Of a stretch of DNA of 53,038 nt, positions 27,838-37,454 are shown piece by piece. A model generated the notes under the pieces. That model saw nothing but the letters and a program-made list of their open reading frames with translations, did not search any database and was not told the DNA's origin. A program made the position numbers and the translations under genes. The stretch covers positions 236,065-289,102 of the forward strand of contig NZ_MDDV01000004.1 of NCBI RefSeq assembly GCF_001854885.1, read 5' to 3'. Positions within the stretch are counted from its first letter, which is position 1. Each line of letters begins with the position of its first letter. The stretch comes from Ensifer sp. LCM 4579. Its GTDB lineage: Bacteria; Pseudomonadota; Alphaproteobacteria; Rhizobiales; Rhizobiaceae.

Positions 27838-29520
27838 CTATCCCCTGTCGCGGAAGCGGTTGGTGATGGGATAGCGCCGGTCGCGACCGAAATTCTTCTT
27901 GGTGATCTTCACGCCCGGCGCCGACTGCCGGCGCTTGTATTCCGCGATATAGAGCAGGTGCTCGACGCGATGGACGGTCGCCTCGTCGTGGCCGCGCGCA
28001 ACGATTTCGTCGGTGCCCATCTCCTTTTCCACAAGGCATTCGAGGATATCGTCAAGCACCGGATAAGGCGGCAGCGAGTCCTGATCGGTCTGGTTCGGCC
28101 GAAGCTCGGCGGATGGCGCCTTGTCGATGATGTTCCGCGGAATGACTTCGCCGGAAGGGCCGAGCGCCCCGGGTGGTACAGTGCCGTTGCGCCAACGGGC
28201 CAGCCCATAGACCTGCATCTTGTAAAGGTCCTTGATCGGATTGAAGCCGCCGTTCATGTCGCCGTAGAGCGTGGCGTAGCCGACGGACATTTCCGACTTG
28301 TTGCCGGTTGTCACCACCATAGAACCGAACTTGTTGGAGATCGCCATCAATATCGTCCCGCGCGCGCGGCTCTGCAGGTTCTCCTCGGTAATGCCGGGCT
28401 CGGTGCCCTCGAACATGTCCGAGAGCGCATCGAGGAAACCGTGGACCGGTTCTTCGATCGCGACGGTATCGTAGCGGCAGCCGAGCGCCTTGGCGCAGGC
28501 CTCCGCATCCATCAGCGAGGCCTCCGACGTGTAGCGATAGGGCAGCATGACGGTGCGGACGCGCTCCTCGCCAAGCGCATCGACCGCAAGCGCCGCGCAG
28601 ATCGCCGAATCGATGCCGCCCGAAAGGCCGAGCACGACATTCTTGAAGCCGTTCTTGTTGACGTAATCGCGAAATCCCAACATGCAGGCGCGATAATCCG
28701 CCTCCTCGTTTTCCGGAAGGCGTGACTGGTGCCCATTGGCCGAAACCCAGCCATCCGAGCCTTTCATCCAATCCGAAAGGGAGACTGCCTCCTCGAACTG
28801 GCTCATCTGGAAGGCCAGCGACCTGTCGGCATTGAAGGCGAAGCTCGCCCCGTCGAAGACGAGCTCGTCCTGGCCGCCGAGTTGGTTGGCGTAGATCACC
28901 GGCAGGCCGGTCTCGATGACCTGCTTCAGCACGACCTGATGACGCACGTCCACCTTGCCGCGATAATAAGGCGAGCCGTTCGGTGAAAGCAGTATCTCCG
29001 CGCCGCTTTCCGCGAGCGTCTCGCAGACGCCGAGTTCACCCCAGATATCCTCGCAGATCGGGATGCCAATGCGGATGCCGCGGAAATTCACCGGCCCCGG
29101 CATTTCGCCGGCGTCGAACACGCGCTTCTCGTCAAATTCACCGTAGTTCGGCAGATCCACCTTGTCGCGGACGGCGATGATCTTGCCGGCATCCAGCACG
29201 GCCACCGAATTGTGCCGGCGCTCGGTTGCCTGGCGCGGAAAACCGACAATGACGCCCGGGCCGCCATCGGCGGTCTCCTCGGCAAGCTTCTCGACCGCCC
29301 GCTCGCAGGCTTTCAGAAACGCCGGCTTAAGCACCAGGTCTTCCGGCGGATAGCCGGAAATGAAGAGCTCCGTCAGCAATAAGAGATCGGCACCCTGCCG
29401 CGCCGCGTCTGCCCGCGCCTCGCGCGCCTTGGCGAGATTACCGGCAACATCGCCGACGGTCGGGTTGAGCTGGGCCACGGCGATGCGTAGCGTCGAAGGT
29501 GCGGCATTCTGTGTGCTCAT
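27838..29520 (-). CDS. nadE: Glutamine-dependent NAD+ synthetase
   Basis: Last step of NAD synthesis: amidates nicotinic acid adenine dinucleotide with glutamine and ATP. The 560-aa protein has an N-terminal nitrilase-type glutaminase (Glu in LLLTELFISGYPPEDL, Lys in VRDKVDLPNYGEFDEKRVF, Cys in IPICEDIWGE). The C-terminal synthetase domain carries the ATP P-loop GLSGGIDSAICAAL and the NAD-binding TTGNKSEMSVGYATLYGD. Length matches the two-domain form. First gene of a two-gene unit with the TolB-like protein. Confidence 0.95.
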   Translation of the reverse strand: MSTQNAAPSTLRIAVAQLNPTVGDVAGNLAKAREARADAARQGADLLLLTELFISGYPPEDLVLKPAFLKACERAVEKLAEETADGGPGVIVGFPRQATERRHNSVAVLDAGKIIAVRDKVDLPNYGEFDEKRVFDAGEMPGPVNFRGIRIGIPICEDIWGELGVCETLAESGAEILLSPNGSPYYRGKVDVRHQVVLKQVIETGLPVIYANQLGGQDELVFDGASFAFNADRSLAFQMSQFEEAVSLSDWMKGSDGWVSANGHQSRLPENEEADYRACMLGFRDYVNKNGFKNVVLGLSGGIDSAICAALAVDALGEERVRTVMLPYRYTSEASLMDAEACAKALGCRYDTVAIEEPVHGFLDALSDMFEGTEPGITEENLQSRARGTILMAISNKFGSMVVTTGNKSEMSVGYATLYGDMNGGFNPIKDLYKMQVYGLARWRNGTVPPGALGPSGEVIPRNIIDKAPSAELRPNQTDQDSLPPYPVLDDILECLVEKEMGTDEIVARGHDEATVHRVEHLLYIAEYKRRQSAPGVKITKKNFGRDRRYPITNRFRDRG

Positions 29521-29771
29521 GGCGGGCCTGTCGATGTTGGCAAATGAGTCCGTCGGACACCGTTACTATCGCATCCGGCAACAAAAAACCCACACGCAAT
29601 CGCAGCCTGACGCGGAATATTCTGAATATTTCAGTGTTATCCGCCCGCCGACAGCAGCCACCGGAACAAACTAGCCTCGCCGCCGGTTTCGCCATTCATC
29701 CCCGGTTCAATGTGACAGTAGTATGATAATGGGATGAAATTTTTGTGAAACTTGAGGAGCTGTTGGCCACG
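29521..29771. other. Divergent region between nadE and the LTA-synthase-like gene
   Basis: 251 bp, relatively AT-rich around 29570-29640 (for example GCGGAATATTCTGAATATTTC), which probably contains promoters for both genes. GAATATTCTGAATATTTC looks like a partial direct repeat; no operator was identified. Confidence 0.4.
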
Positions 29772-31685
29772 ATGAAATCCATCGCCGGGAGGGATTCTCA
29801 GACCTACGCCGAAAGGCCCAGCTTCACCGTCCGGCATGCCCGAACCCTGGCCGGCCTGCGCAGTGCATTGTTCTCGCTATTCCTGGCGACAATCCTCGTC
29901 TTCGCCGTCGAGGCCGTCGGCCGCCACTCCATCTCCGACACCATGGACTTTTTTGCGGATTCGGCGCGCCCCGCCTGGATCACGGTCGCGGTCTTCTTTC
30001 TCGTTCTGCTTGGGCTCGACGCTCTCCTCGGCCGGGAACATAAGGCCACCCTGTTGATCGCCCCTCTTGCGGTAATCCCGGCCTTCATCAGCCAGCAGAA
30101 GCAGGTCTTCCTCTCCGATCCGCTCTACCCGACCGATTTTCTCTTCGGCCGGCAGATCATGGAACTGATGCCGGTACTCGTAAAGGACAGGCCATGGACC
30201 GCGGTCGGCATCGTGGCTGGCCTCATCGCCGCAGTTGTCGTGACCGCCCTTCTCTTGCGATATGCCTGGCGCAACTTCCCGCGGCTGACGCGACGCGAGC
30301 GCCTGGCGAGGCTCATCTTCGCGCTGCCGCTGCTCATCGCCTTCTGGAACGTCATGGACTACACGCAGTTCTCGTGGATCCGCGATCGGCTGCGTGTCGT
30401 GCCGATGATGTGGGATCAGAGCGCGAACTATCGGCACAACGGCTTCGCGCTTGCCTTCATGATCAACCTGCCGATGGCCAATATCAGCGCCCCGGCCGGC
30501 TACATGGCCGAGGCGATCGACAAGATTCCGGTCACGCCTCTTCCCGCCGGAACGACACACCGCAGCAAGCCGGACGTCATCGTCCTGATGAGCGAGTCCT
30601 TCTGGGATCCGACCCTTTTGCCGAATGTGACGCTGACGCCCGATCCGATGCCGACGATCCGCGCGTTGCAGGGAGGCACGGTCTTCTCGCCGGAATTCGG
30701 CGGCATGACCGCCAATGTCGAGTTCGAGGCACTGACCGGGTTCTCCAATGCATTCCTGCCCTATGGCAGTATCCCCTATCAGCAATATATCCGCCATCCG
30801 ATTCCGTCGCTCGCAACCTTCTTCCGCGGCGAGGGCTATGCGGCACGCGCCATCCATCCCTTCCAGGGCTGGTTCTGGAACCGCACGGCCGTCTACAAGG
30901 CTTTCGGCTTTGACACGTTCCGCGACCAGGCCAAGATGCCGGCCATGAAGAAGCGCGGCATGTTTGCCTCGGACGAGGCGTTCACCAGAGAGATCATCCG
31001 CCAGGCGGACGCCATGGAGGGGCCCTTCTTCTTCTTCGCCGTGACGCTGCAGGGTCACGGTCCCTATGAGCCGAACCGTTACGTGAAGAACACGATCAAG
31101 ATCGAAGGCGATCTGCCGGAAAGGGATCGCCGGGTGCTCGCCACCTATGCGCAGGGCATCAAGGAGGCTGACGACAGCCTCAAGATGCTGATGGACTGGG
31201 CGAAGAAGCGGGATCGGGAGACGATCATCGTCCTCTTCGGCGACCACCTGCCGCCGCTGCACACGGTCTACACGAGCACGGGCTACATGAAGAACGTGAC
31301 GGCGGAGCGCAAAGGGACAAAGGACGAGATGAGGGCCGGCCACGAAACGCCGCTCGTCGTCTGGTCGAACAAGACCGGAGCGCAGAAGGACATCGGCAGC
31401 ATCAGCCCTGCCTTCCTTTCCTACACGATCCTGAAACAGGCGGGCTACGAGCACCCGTATTACACCGGTTTTCTCGGAGACGTGCACGAGCATTTCCGCG
31501 TCGTCGACCGTTATATGCTACTCCGCAAGGACGGCGCGGGCGTCGCAGACTGGCAACGCCAGCGGAAGGTTCCGGCATCACTCCGGGACTACCGATTCCT
31601 TCAGCACGACATGATGTTCGGCAAACGCTACGGCACCGAACGGTTCTTCCAGTCGCACGCCGAACTGTTCGGTGCAGGCATGTAG
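29772..31685 (+). CDS. LTA-synthase-family phosphoglycerol transferase/sulfatase
   Basis: Inner-membrane enzyme with a periplasmic alkaline-phosphatase-superfamily domain. The first 170 residues hold about four membrane helices (SLFLATILVFAVEAV, WITVAVFFLVLLGL, VGIVAGLIAAVVVTALLL). The catalytic part has VLMSESFWDP, the likely Thr nucleophile in FGGMTANVEFE, FFAVTLQGHGPYEPN and LFGDHLPPLHT. Candidate role: adding phosphoglycerol to periplasmic glucans or another polymer, as CgmB does; the true acceptor is unknown. ATG 29772 is assumed; GTG 29745 and TTG 29763 (next to GAGGAG) are in-frame alternatives. Confidence 0.85.
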   Translation: MKSIAGRDSQTYAERPSFTVRHARTLAGLRSALFSLFLATILVFAVEAVGRHSISDTMDFFADSARPAWITVAVFFLVLLGLDALLGREHKATLLIAPLAVIPAFISQQKQVFLSDPLYPTDFLFGRQIMELMPVLVKDRPWTAVGIVAGLIAAVVVTALLLRYAWRNFPRLTRRERLARLIFALPLLIAFWNVMDYTQFSWIRDRLRVVPMMWDQSANYRHNGFALAFMINLPMANISAPAGYMAEAIDKIPVTPLPAGTTHRSKPDVIVLMSESFWDPTLLPNVTLTPDPMPTIRALQGGTVFSPEFGGMTANVEFEALTGFSNAFLPYGSIPYQQYIRHPIPSLATFFRGEGYAARAIHPFQGWFWNRTAVYKAFGFDTFRDQAKMPAMKKRGMFASDEAFTREIIRQADAMEGPFFFFAVTLQGHGPYEPNRYVKNTIKIEGDLPERDRRVLATYAQGIKEADDSLKMLMDWAKKRDRETIIVLFGDHLPPLHTVYTSTGYMKNVTAERKGTKDEMRAGHETPLVVWSNKTGAQKDIGSISPAFLSYTILKQAGYEHPYYTGFLGDVHEHFRVVDRYMLLRKDGAGVADWQRQRKVPASLRDYRFLQHDMMFGKRYGTERFFQSHAELFGAGM

Positions 31686-32105
31686 CCCCAGTTTAGGCCA
31701 ACATCCACCCCGCTCCCGAAGTGCCCCAGGACGCGCCGGCATCCGGAAATGTGACGCCCACCTCGTCAACCGCGACCACAAGCGGCAGTTCCCGCTCGCT
31801 CGCCCCGGAACTGCGCAACAGGTTAAGATGGTGCGGGAAAATTAACGAATACGCCGCACCCTGAAGGTGCAGGAATGTTGAAAAGCCAGCAATGATGTCA
31901 CATGGGCGTCAAATTTCGACAACCGACGCTTGTACAACGGCAAGAGAGCAGATTCAGTCAAAATTTAGGACTTTTTGCGGAGCAGATGTCGGACTTTGGT
32001 CTGGAAACAAATGCGGCATTTCTACGCTAGAATGCTTCTCATGCTGGTTGTATCGAGACATGGGTGATTGGGGCAATCAAGACGTGATGGGGGCACACGC
32101 ATTAG
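31686..32105. other. 420-bp intergenic stretch, AT-richer
   Basis: No convincing gene, hairpin terminator or known repeat. The part from 31840 to 32060 has lower GC than its surroundings and may contain the promoter of the 32106 gene. A short open frame at 31892-32143 has atypical composition and no good ribosome site. Confidence 0.4.
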
Positions 32106-33005
32106 ATGCACCGGATTGCAGGAAGGCACGTTGGCGACGATAGCGCCCGGCCCTTGACGGCGGACGCATTGCTACAGAATCCGCGGTTCCTCGGAGTGCT
32201 GCAGACCAGTGCCCGTGCGCTGATCGCCGTCAACGACCTCTTTCCGCGCATCGCGCGCCTGGTTTCCTCACACCGGAAATGGATGCTCACCCATGCAGCC
32301 TATGCCCTGCACCTGGAACGCGATCCGAACGATCCGGAGACCGGCATCACGGCCGCACGGCTCCAGAAGTTCATCCATCAGACGGGCGGCGCGAGCCGCA
32401 ACACGGCGGCGGCTTTCCTTGCGGAACTCGTCACCTACAAACTGCTCCAGCCGGTAGCGGGCGGTCGCTCCAGGAGAACGCGCCCTCTCGAACCGGCCGG
32501 AGCAAGCGAGAATGCCATGCGCCTCTGGTTCAAAAGCCAGATGAGCGCGCTCGACCTTCTCGATGGAGGCAGCAGGGCAATTGAGGCCGAAGCCGATGCC
32601 TCGATCTTCGAACGTGCCCAACCGCTGGCTGTCAAACGGCTGCTTTCGGACCCGAACTGGACCGAGCCGCCGGAGGGCGTTGCGGTCTTTGCCTGGGCCG
32701 AATCGGGCGGCGTGATCCTCGACGACCTCATGGGGCGACCCGCGACTCTCACTCCTCCGTCGGACAAGGTCTGGATCGAGGTCAACCTCCCGAGTCTTGC
32801 CGATCACTATCTCGTTTCGAACACACATGTTCGCCGCCTGTTCGCCCGTGCGGAAGCCGCGGGCCTGATCGGCAAGGCTCAGGATGGCAGGCGCGGGCGC
32901 TTCTGGCTGAGCGCCCGGCTAATCGAGGAGTACGCCTATTGGCAGGCGATCAAGCTCGAAGCGCTGGCAAGCGCCTTCGATCAGGTCACCGCTTCCCGCT
33001 CCTGA
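32106..33005 (+). CDS. Hypothetical protein with winged-helix-like C-terminus
   Basis: A 299-aa protein I do not recognise. The N-terminal half (residues 55-115) has a helical pattern with GITAARLQKFIHQTGGASRNTAAAFLAELVTYKLLQPV, which looks like a winged-helix or MarR-like recognition unit. A second such unit is near the end: LPSLADHYLVSNTHVRRLFARAEAAGLIG then RRGRFWLSARLIEEYAYW. No signal or membrane segment. Two DNA-binding-like modules suggest a transcription or replication factor, but this is inferred from pattern only. It stands alone behind a 420-bp gap and converges on the GFA gene 10 bp away. Confidence 0.75.
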   Translation: MHRIAGRHVGDDSARPLTADALLQNPRFLGVLQTSARALIAVNDLFPRIARLVSSHRKWMLTHAAYALHLERDPNDPETGITAARLQKFIHQTGGASRNTAAAFLAELVTYKLLQPVAGGRSRRTRPLEPAGASENAMRLWFKSQMSALDLLDGGSRAIEAEADASIFERAQPLAVKRLLSDPNWTEPPEGVAVFAWAESGGVILDDLMGRPATLTPPSDKVWIEVNLPSLADHYLVSNTHVRRLFARAEAAGLIGKAQDGRRGRFWLSARLIEEYAYWQAIKLEALASAFDQVTASRS

Positions 33006-33015
33006 GGGATTCCCA

Positions 33016-33414
33016 TCAATCGCGCGCCGCGGCAAAGCGCGGGAGATCGTCGTGGATTTCGTAGTAGTCGCCCTGGTCCGCGCAAAAGATGTGATAGCCG
33101 GGCTCGAGCTCGGTCGGCTTGTCGAATGCTCCGGCAAGTATCGAGGTGTAATCGAGCCCCTCCGCTTTCCAGAACAGGGCCGATCCGCAATGTCGGCAGA
33201 AGCCGCGCCGCGCTTCGCCACTGGAGCGATACCAGGTGATCGCGTCGGAGCCCTCTATCTCCATGTCGCTGTCGAGCACGTTGGTGGCCGCATAGTAAAG
33301 CCCCGTCTGCTTCCGGCACTGCGAACAATGGCAGAAGATCAGTTCCCGCAACTTCCCCCGCGTCTTGAACCGCACCGCGCCGCAAAGGCAGCCGCCTTCG
33401 TGGATGTCCTGCAT
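33016..33414 (-). CDS. GFA/CENP-V family zinc-binding protein
   Basis: A 132-aa protein of the glutathione-dependent formaldehyde-activating (GFA) fold. It has the zinc-site motifs GGCLCGAVRF, FCHCSQCRK and FCRHCGSALFW. The family name comes from Gfa, but most members have no proven substrate. ATG 33414 has GGAG 6 bp upstream; ATG 33426 is an alternative adding four residues. It begins directly after the terminator of the DAHP synthase gene. Confidence 0.87.
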   Translation of the reverse strand: MQDIHEGGCLCGAVRFKTRGKLRELIFCHCSQCRKQTGLYYAATNVLDSDMEIEGSDAITWYRSSGEARRGFCRHCGSALFWKAEGLDYTSILAGAFDKPTELEPGYHIFCADQGDYYEIHDDLPRFAAARD

Positions 33415-33432
33415 TCCATTCTCCATGGCAAC

Positions 33433-33467
33433 AAAAAGCCGGGCCAGCTTCTATGGGCTGGCCCGGC
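33433..33467 (-). terminator. Rho-independent terminator after the DAHP synthase gene
   Basis: CCGGGCCAGC (439-448 of this kb block, i.e. 33439-33448) pairs perfectly with GCTGGCCCGG (33457-33466) around an 8-nt loop. On the minus strand it is followed by CTTTTTG. It lies 56 bp after the synthase stop and only 7 bp before the first possible start of the GFA gene. Confidence 0.9.
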
Positions 33468-33522
33468 CCTGTCAAATTCAGAAGATGCGCTGAAGGTTCA
33501 GATATTTTGAACCAGGACAGAC

Positions 33523-34896
33523 TCAGCCGTTGACGACCATCCTCTTCTCGTCGCGGCCGCCCTTCATGCGTTCGGCGAGCAGGAAGGCGAGCTCGAGCGC
33601 CTGGTCCGCGTTCAGGCGCGGGTCGCAATGGGTGTGATAGCGATCCGCCAGATCGTCGCCGGACAGTGCTCGCGCGCCGCCGGTGCATTCGGTCACGTCG
33701 TTGCCGGTCATCTCGATATGAATGCCGCCCGGGTGTGTGCCTTCCGCCCGATGTATCTGGAAGAAGCTCTCGACTTCCGACAGGATCCGCTCGAACGGCC
33801 GCGTCTTGTAGTTGTTGAGCGTGATGGTGTTGCCGTGCATCGGGTCGCAGGACCAGACGACCTTCTTGCCCTCGCGCTCGACGGCACGGATCAGGCGTGG
33901 CAGATGTTCGGCAACCTTTTCATGGCCGAAGCGGCAGATCAGCGTCAGCCGCCCGGGCTCGTTGGCCGGGTTCAGGAGATCGATCAGTTCCAGGAGACCG
34001 TCGGCCGTCAGCGACGGGCCGCATTTCAGGCCGAGCGGGTTCTTGATGCCACGGCAATATTCGACATGGGCGTGGTCCGGCTGGCGCGTACGGTCGCCGA
34101 TCCAGATCATATGGCCGGAGGTTGCGTACCAGTCGCCCGAGGTCGAGTCCACCCGCGTCAGCGCCTGCTCATAGCCGAGCAGCAGCGCCTCATGGCTGGT
34201 GAAAAAGTCGGTCTCGCGCAGGCTCGGATGGTTCTCCGCGGTGATGCCGATCGCCTTCATGAAATCCATGGTCTCGGAAATCCGGTCGGCGAGCTTGCGG
34301 TAGCGTTCGGCCTGTGGGCTGTCCTTGACGAAGCCGAGCATCCACTGATGCACGTTTTCCAGGTTGGCATAGCCGCCCATCGCGAAGGCGCGCAGCAGAT
34401 TGAGGGTCGCGGCGGACTGCCGATAGGCCATGATCTGCCGTTCCGGATTGGGCACACGCGCCTCTTCCGTGAATTCGATACCGTTGATGATGTCGCCGCG
34501 GTAGCTCGGCAGCGTCACTTCACCCTGCTTCTCGACCGACGAGGAACGCGGCTTGGCAAACTGGCCGGCGATGCGGCCGACCTTGACGACGGGCTGCTGC
34601 GCGCCGAAGGTCAGCACGACGGCCATCTGCAGGAAGGCACGGAAGAAGTCACGGATCGTGTCGGCGCCGTGCTCTGCAAAGCTTTCGGCGCAGTCACCGC
34701 CCTGCAGAAGGAAACCGCGGCCTTCCGAGACATTGGCAAGGGCCTGCTTGAGACGCCGAGCCTCGCCGGCAAAGACGAGCGGCGGATATTTCGCAAGGCG
34801 CGATTCAACGCTCTCGAGGACTGCGAGGTCCGGATAGTCCGGCACCTGCTGAATGGGTTTTTGCCGCCAGCTGTTCGGGGTCCAAGTCTGTGCCAT
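33523..34896 (-). CDS. Class II 3-deoxy-7-phosphoheptulonate (DAHP) synthase
   Basis: First enzyme of the shikimate pathway, joining phosphoenolpyruvate and erythrose 4-phosphate. The 457-aa product is of the plant-like class [16 protein letters not shown] near the start, [15 protein letters not shown] with the metal-binding Cys, [51 protein letters not shown] and [12 protein letters not shown]. Start at ATG 34896 (MAQTW) with AGGTG upstream; ATG 34902 is possible. Gene names vary (aroG, aroF, aroH), so none is given. It is 231 bp after gor, followed by a strong terminator. Confidence 0.94.
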   Translation of the reverse strand: MAQTWTPNSWRQKPIQQVPDYPDLAVLESVESRLAKYPPLVFAGEARRLKQALANVSEGRGFLLQGGDCAESFAEHGADTIRDFFRAFLQMAVVLTFGAQQPVVKVGRIAGQFAKPRSSSVEKQGEVTLPSYRGDIINGIEFTEEARVPNPERQIMAYRQSAATLNLLRAFAMGGYANLENVHQWMLGFVKDSPQAERYRKLADRISETMDFMKAIGITAENHPSLRETDFFTSHEALLLGYEQALTRVDSTSGDWYATSGHMIWIGDRTRQPDHAHVEYCRGIKNPLGLKCGPSLTADGLLELIDLLNPANEPGRLTLICRFGHEKVAEHLPRLIRAVEREGKKVVWSCDPMHGNTITLNNYKTRPFERILSEVESFFQIHRAEGTHPGGIHIEMTGNDVTECTGGARALSGDDLADRYHTHCDPRLNADQALELAFLLAERMKGGRDEKRMVVNG

Positions 34897-35127
34897 TTCC
34901 ATCACCTGTTATCTGACGCGAACGGATCCGCGTCTCACCTTTGCGGCCCGGAAGGCCGCCCCGGAATTCGGATTGCATCTTTCGCATCGGCAAGCCGGCC
35001 GATCCACGCCGCCGCCTCCGCCGCGAGCCGATGACGCGGCGGATGCGGGCTTATAAACGTTAACAAGAGCCTTGGAAAGTCATTCCACCAGAAAACATGG
35101 GCGTCGCGTTTGGCAGTGAAGAGCGGC

Positions 35128-36519
35128 TCATGCCACCCTTTCGCCCTTTCGCACGCGATAGCTCGGCCGGTACATCGTCACAAGCTCTTCCGCCGCCGTC
35201 GGGTGAACGGCCATGGTGCGGTCGAAATCATCCTTGGTGCAGCCGGCCTTGAGCGATATCCCCAGCAATTGCGCCATTTCGCCGGCATCATGGCCAAGGA
35301 TGTGCGCGCCCGCGACCTTGCGGTCGGCGGCATTGACCAGAAGCTTGATGACCATCTTTTCCTTGCGCCCCGAAAGAGTGGCCTTCATCGGCCGGAACTC
35401 CGCCCGGTAGACCTCGATCTCCTCGAAGGTCCGGGCCGCTTCCTCTTCCGTCATGCCGACCGTGCCGATCTCCGGCTGCGAGAAGACGGCGGTCGCGATC
35501 AGATCATGGTCAGGCGAGGTCGGGTTGTTCTTGTATTCCGTTTCGACGAAGCACATCGCCTCGTGGATCGCCACCGGCGTCAGCTGCACGCGATCGGTGA
35601 CGTCGCCGAGCGCGTAGATGCCGGGCGCCGTCGTGCGCGAATAGGCATCGACCATGATGGCGCCCCGTTCGTTGGTCTTAACGCCGGCCGCTTCCAACCC
35701 GAGGCCCCGCGTGTTGGGAACCCGGCCAAGGGCGAGCATCACCTGGTCGACGACGAGTTCGCCATGCTTCATCGTCCTTGCGGTGCGCCGGCCTTCCGGC
35801 CCCGCGGAAACCGACTGGATGATGTCTTCGCAGAGGATTCGGATGCCCTTCTCCTCCATCGCCGCGTGCAGGCCGCGCCGGACGTCTTGATCGAAGCGCG
35901 AGAGGATTTCCTTGCCGCGATAGATCAGCGTCGTTTCGACGCCGAGCCCGTGGAAGATATTGGCAAATTCGACGGCGATATAGCCGCCGCCGGCGATCAG
36001 GATCGATCTCGGGAGGTCGGGCAGGTCGAAGGCCTCGTTCGAGCTGATGCAGAGTTCGTGCCCCGGCAACGCCTCGTGGGGAGTGGGATGTCCGCCGACG
36101 GCGATTACGATACGTTCCGCCGTGACCGTCTTGCCGCTTGCGCTCAGGCGCACCTCGTGAGGACCGACTAGTTCCGCCCGTGTGTCGAAGATTTCCGCGC
36201 CGGCACCGGCGAGGCCCTTGCGATAGAGGCCCTCAAGACGGGTGATTTCCTGCTCCTTGGCGGCGACCAGCGCCTTCCAGTCGAAGCGTCGCTCGCCGAC
36301 GGTCCAGCCGAAACCGGCCGCATCCTCGAAATGCTCCGAATATTGCGAGGCATAGACGTAGAGCTTCTTCGGTACGCAGCCGCGGATGACGCAGGTGCCG
36401 CCATATCGAAACTCCTCCGCGATCGCAACCTTCTTGCCGAGCGAGGCCGCCAGTCGACCGCTTCTCACGCCGCCGGAGCCGCCGCCGATCACGAAGAGGT
36501 CATAGTCGAAAGCGGTCAT
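35128..36519 (-). CDS. gor: Glutathione-disulfide reductase
   Basis: NADPH-dependent flavoprotein keeping glutathione reduced. The 463-aa protein has an FAD site (FDYDLFVIGGGSGGVRSGRLAA), the redox disulfide GGTCVIRGCVPKKLYVYAS, an NAD(P)-binding GGGYIAVEFANIF followed by basic residues (TLIYRGKEILSRF), and the C-terminal active-site His motif AVHPTAAEELVTM. ATG 36519 is supported by GAGGAG 5 bp upstream; the frame opens 39 bp earlier without a good ribosome site. Fits with the SoxR and flavin-reductase stress genes elsewhere in the window. Confidence 0.95.
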   Translation of the reverse strand: MTAFDYDLFVIGGGSGGVRSGRLAASLGKKVAIAEEFRYGGTCVIRGCVPKKLYVYASQYSEHFEDAAGFGWTVGERRFDWKALVAAKEQEITRLEGLYRKGLAGAGAEIFDTRAELVGPHEVRLSASGKTVTAERIVIAVGGHPTPHEALPGHELCISSNEAFDLPDLPRSILIAGGGYIAVEFANIFHGLGVETTLIYRGKEILSRFDQDVRRGLHAAMEEKGIRILCEDIIQSVSAGPEGRRTARTMKHGELVVDQVMLALGRVPNTRGLGLEAAGVKTNERGAIMVDAYSRTTAPGIYALGDVTDRVQLTPVAIHEAMCFVETEYKNNPTSPDHDLIATAVFSQPEIGTVGMTEEEAARTFEEIEVYRAEFRPMKATLSGRKEKMVIKLLVNAADRKVAGAHILGHDAGEMAQLLGISLKAGCTKDDFDRTMAVHPTAAEELVTMYRPSYRVRKGERVA

Positions 36520-36569
36520 GGAAAGCTCCTCAAGCAACGAAAGATCGGATGAAGCCATGGTCGTCGAAC

Positions 36570-36676
36570 CTACAGCGCCGCGCGTCTTATAAGACGCGCA
36601 AAGGTCGCTGTAGCACTTTGAACTGCTGCATGTCTTTGTCCTTTAATCGAGGTCGATTAAAGGAGACCTGCAGTAG
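36570..36676 (+). repeat. Full RIME1 element
   Basis: A 107-bp element made of two palindromes: CTACAGCGCCGCGCGTC / GACGCGCAAAGGTCGCTGTAG, and CTGCATGTCTTTGTCC / GGTCGATTAAAGGAGACCTG. It differs from the copy at 48505-48611 at only three positions. It sits between gor and the DUF2059 gene. Confidence 0.93.
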
Positions 36677-36732
36677 GCCCCGGTATGCGCCGGGCGACGG
36701 GAGTCGCCTTCGCCTGATATAGTATTGCGGTG

Positions 36733-36764
36733 CAAAAAAAGAAAAGCCCGGATCGCTCCGGACT
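36733..36764 (-). terminator. Rho-independent terminator after the DUF2059 gene
   Basis: On the minus strand CCGGA-GCGA-TCCGG forms a hairpin (36748-36761) followed by GCTTTTCTTTTTTTG. It lies about 40 bp after the stop of the 36803-37333 gene, ending the rpiA-DUF2059 unit. Confidence 0.92.
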
Positions 36765-36802
36765 TCGTCAGATGATCGAGCCAAGCGGCCTCTCGCCAGC
36801 CT

Positions 36803-37333
36803 TTATTGGGCGGGCGCCTGTGCAGCGGGCGACGAGCCGATCTTTTCGTCGAGCGACTTGGTCGCCTCGTTGGTGAGATCCCGCGAAACGCCGGATGCCC
36901 AGATGTCGGCTGCTTTCAGCAGCTCGCGCGAAGCGATCGGCCCATCGTTCAACAGCTTCTTGCCGGCGGGCGAGCTGTAGAAGGCGGTAATGGCGTTCAG
37001 CTCGTCGATCGTGAAGGTCCTGGCGTAGATGGCCGCAGCCTCGCGCTCGAGATCCGTCCGGCGCGCAGCAAGTCCGAGGGCCTTCTCGTCGACCGTGGCG
37101 GTGATCAGTTCCTGATGGTTCGGCGATGCCTGGATCAGCGTATTCTTCAGCCGCTCGGCCAGGTTGGGCAGGATGTTGTCGAAGCTGTTGGTCACGCCGA
37201 GCGCGGCAATCGTCGCGCGTGCCGCCTTGATCTGGTCCTCCGTCACGTCCTGCGCGTGTACGGCCGGAACCGATGCGGAAAGAAGAACGGCTGCGGTTGC
37301 GAATGCGCGGACGAGGCCTGCAATTTTGTTCAT
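36803..37333 (-). CDS. DUF2059-domain exported protein
   Basis: A 176-aa protein with a signal peptide (VRAFATAAVLLSASVPAVHA) and an all-helical mature part typical of DUF2059: IKAARATIAALGVTNSFDNILPNL, then YARTFTIDELNAITAFYSSPAGKKLL. The function of the family is unknown; a periplasmic location is expected. ATG 37333 was chosen since it opens the signal peptide, with AGGAG 11 bp upstream. It is 121 bp after rpiA on the same strand and ends at a clear terminator, so the two are probably one transcription unit. Confidence 0.88.
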   Translation of the reverse strand: MNKIAGLVRAFATAAVLLSASVPAVHAQDVTEDQIKAARATIAALGVTNSFDNILPNLAERLKNTLIQASPNHQELITATVDEKALGLAARRTDLEREAAAIYARTFTIDELNAITAFYSSPAGKKLLNDGPIASRELLKAADIWASGVSRDLTNEATKSLDEKIGSSPAAQAPAQ

Positions 37334-37454
37334 TTTTATCCATGCTCCTGTGTTGGCACATGCCGCCCGGCCATTGCCGCCGCCAGGCCCGCATGCGCGG
37401 AAATTCTTCACTCGTCGCCGCCCCGCGGGCGCTCGACCGGCGCTGTAGGCCCGC

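Noticed and set aside
31892..32143. Possible 83-aa gene before the winged-helix-like protein
   Set aside because: Cys/Trp-rich unusual product, no good ribosome site, and it overlaps the next gene.
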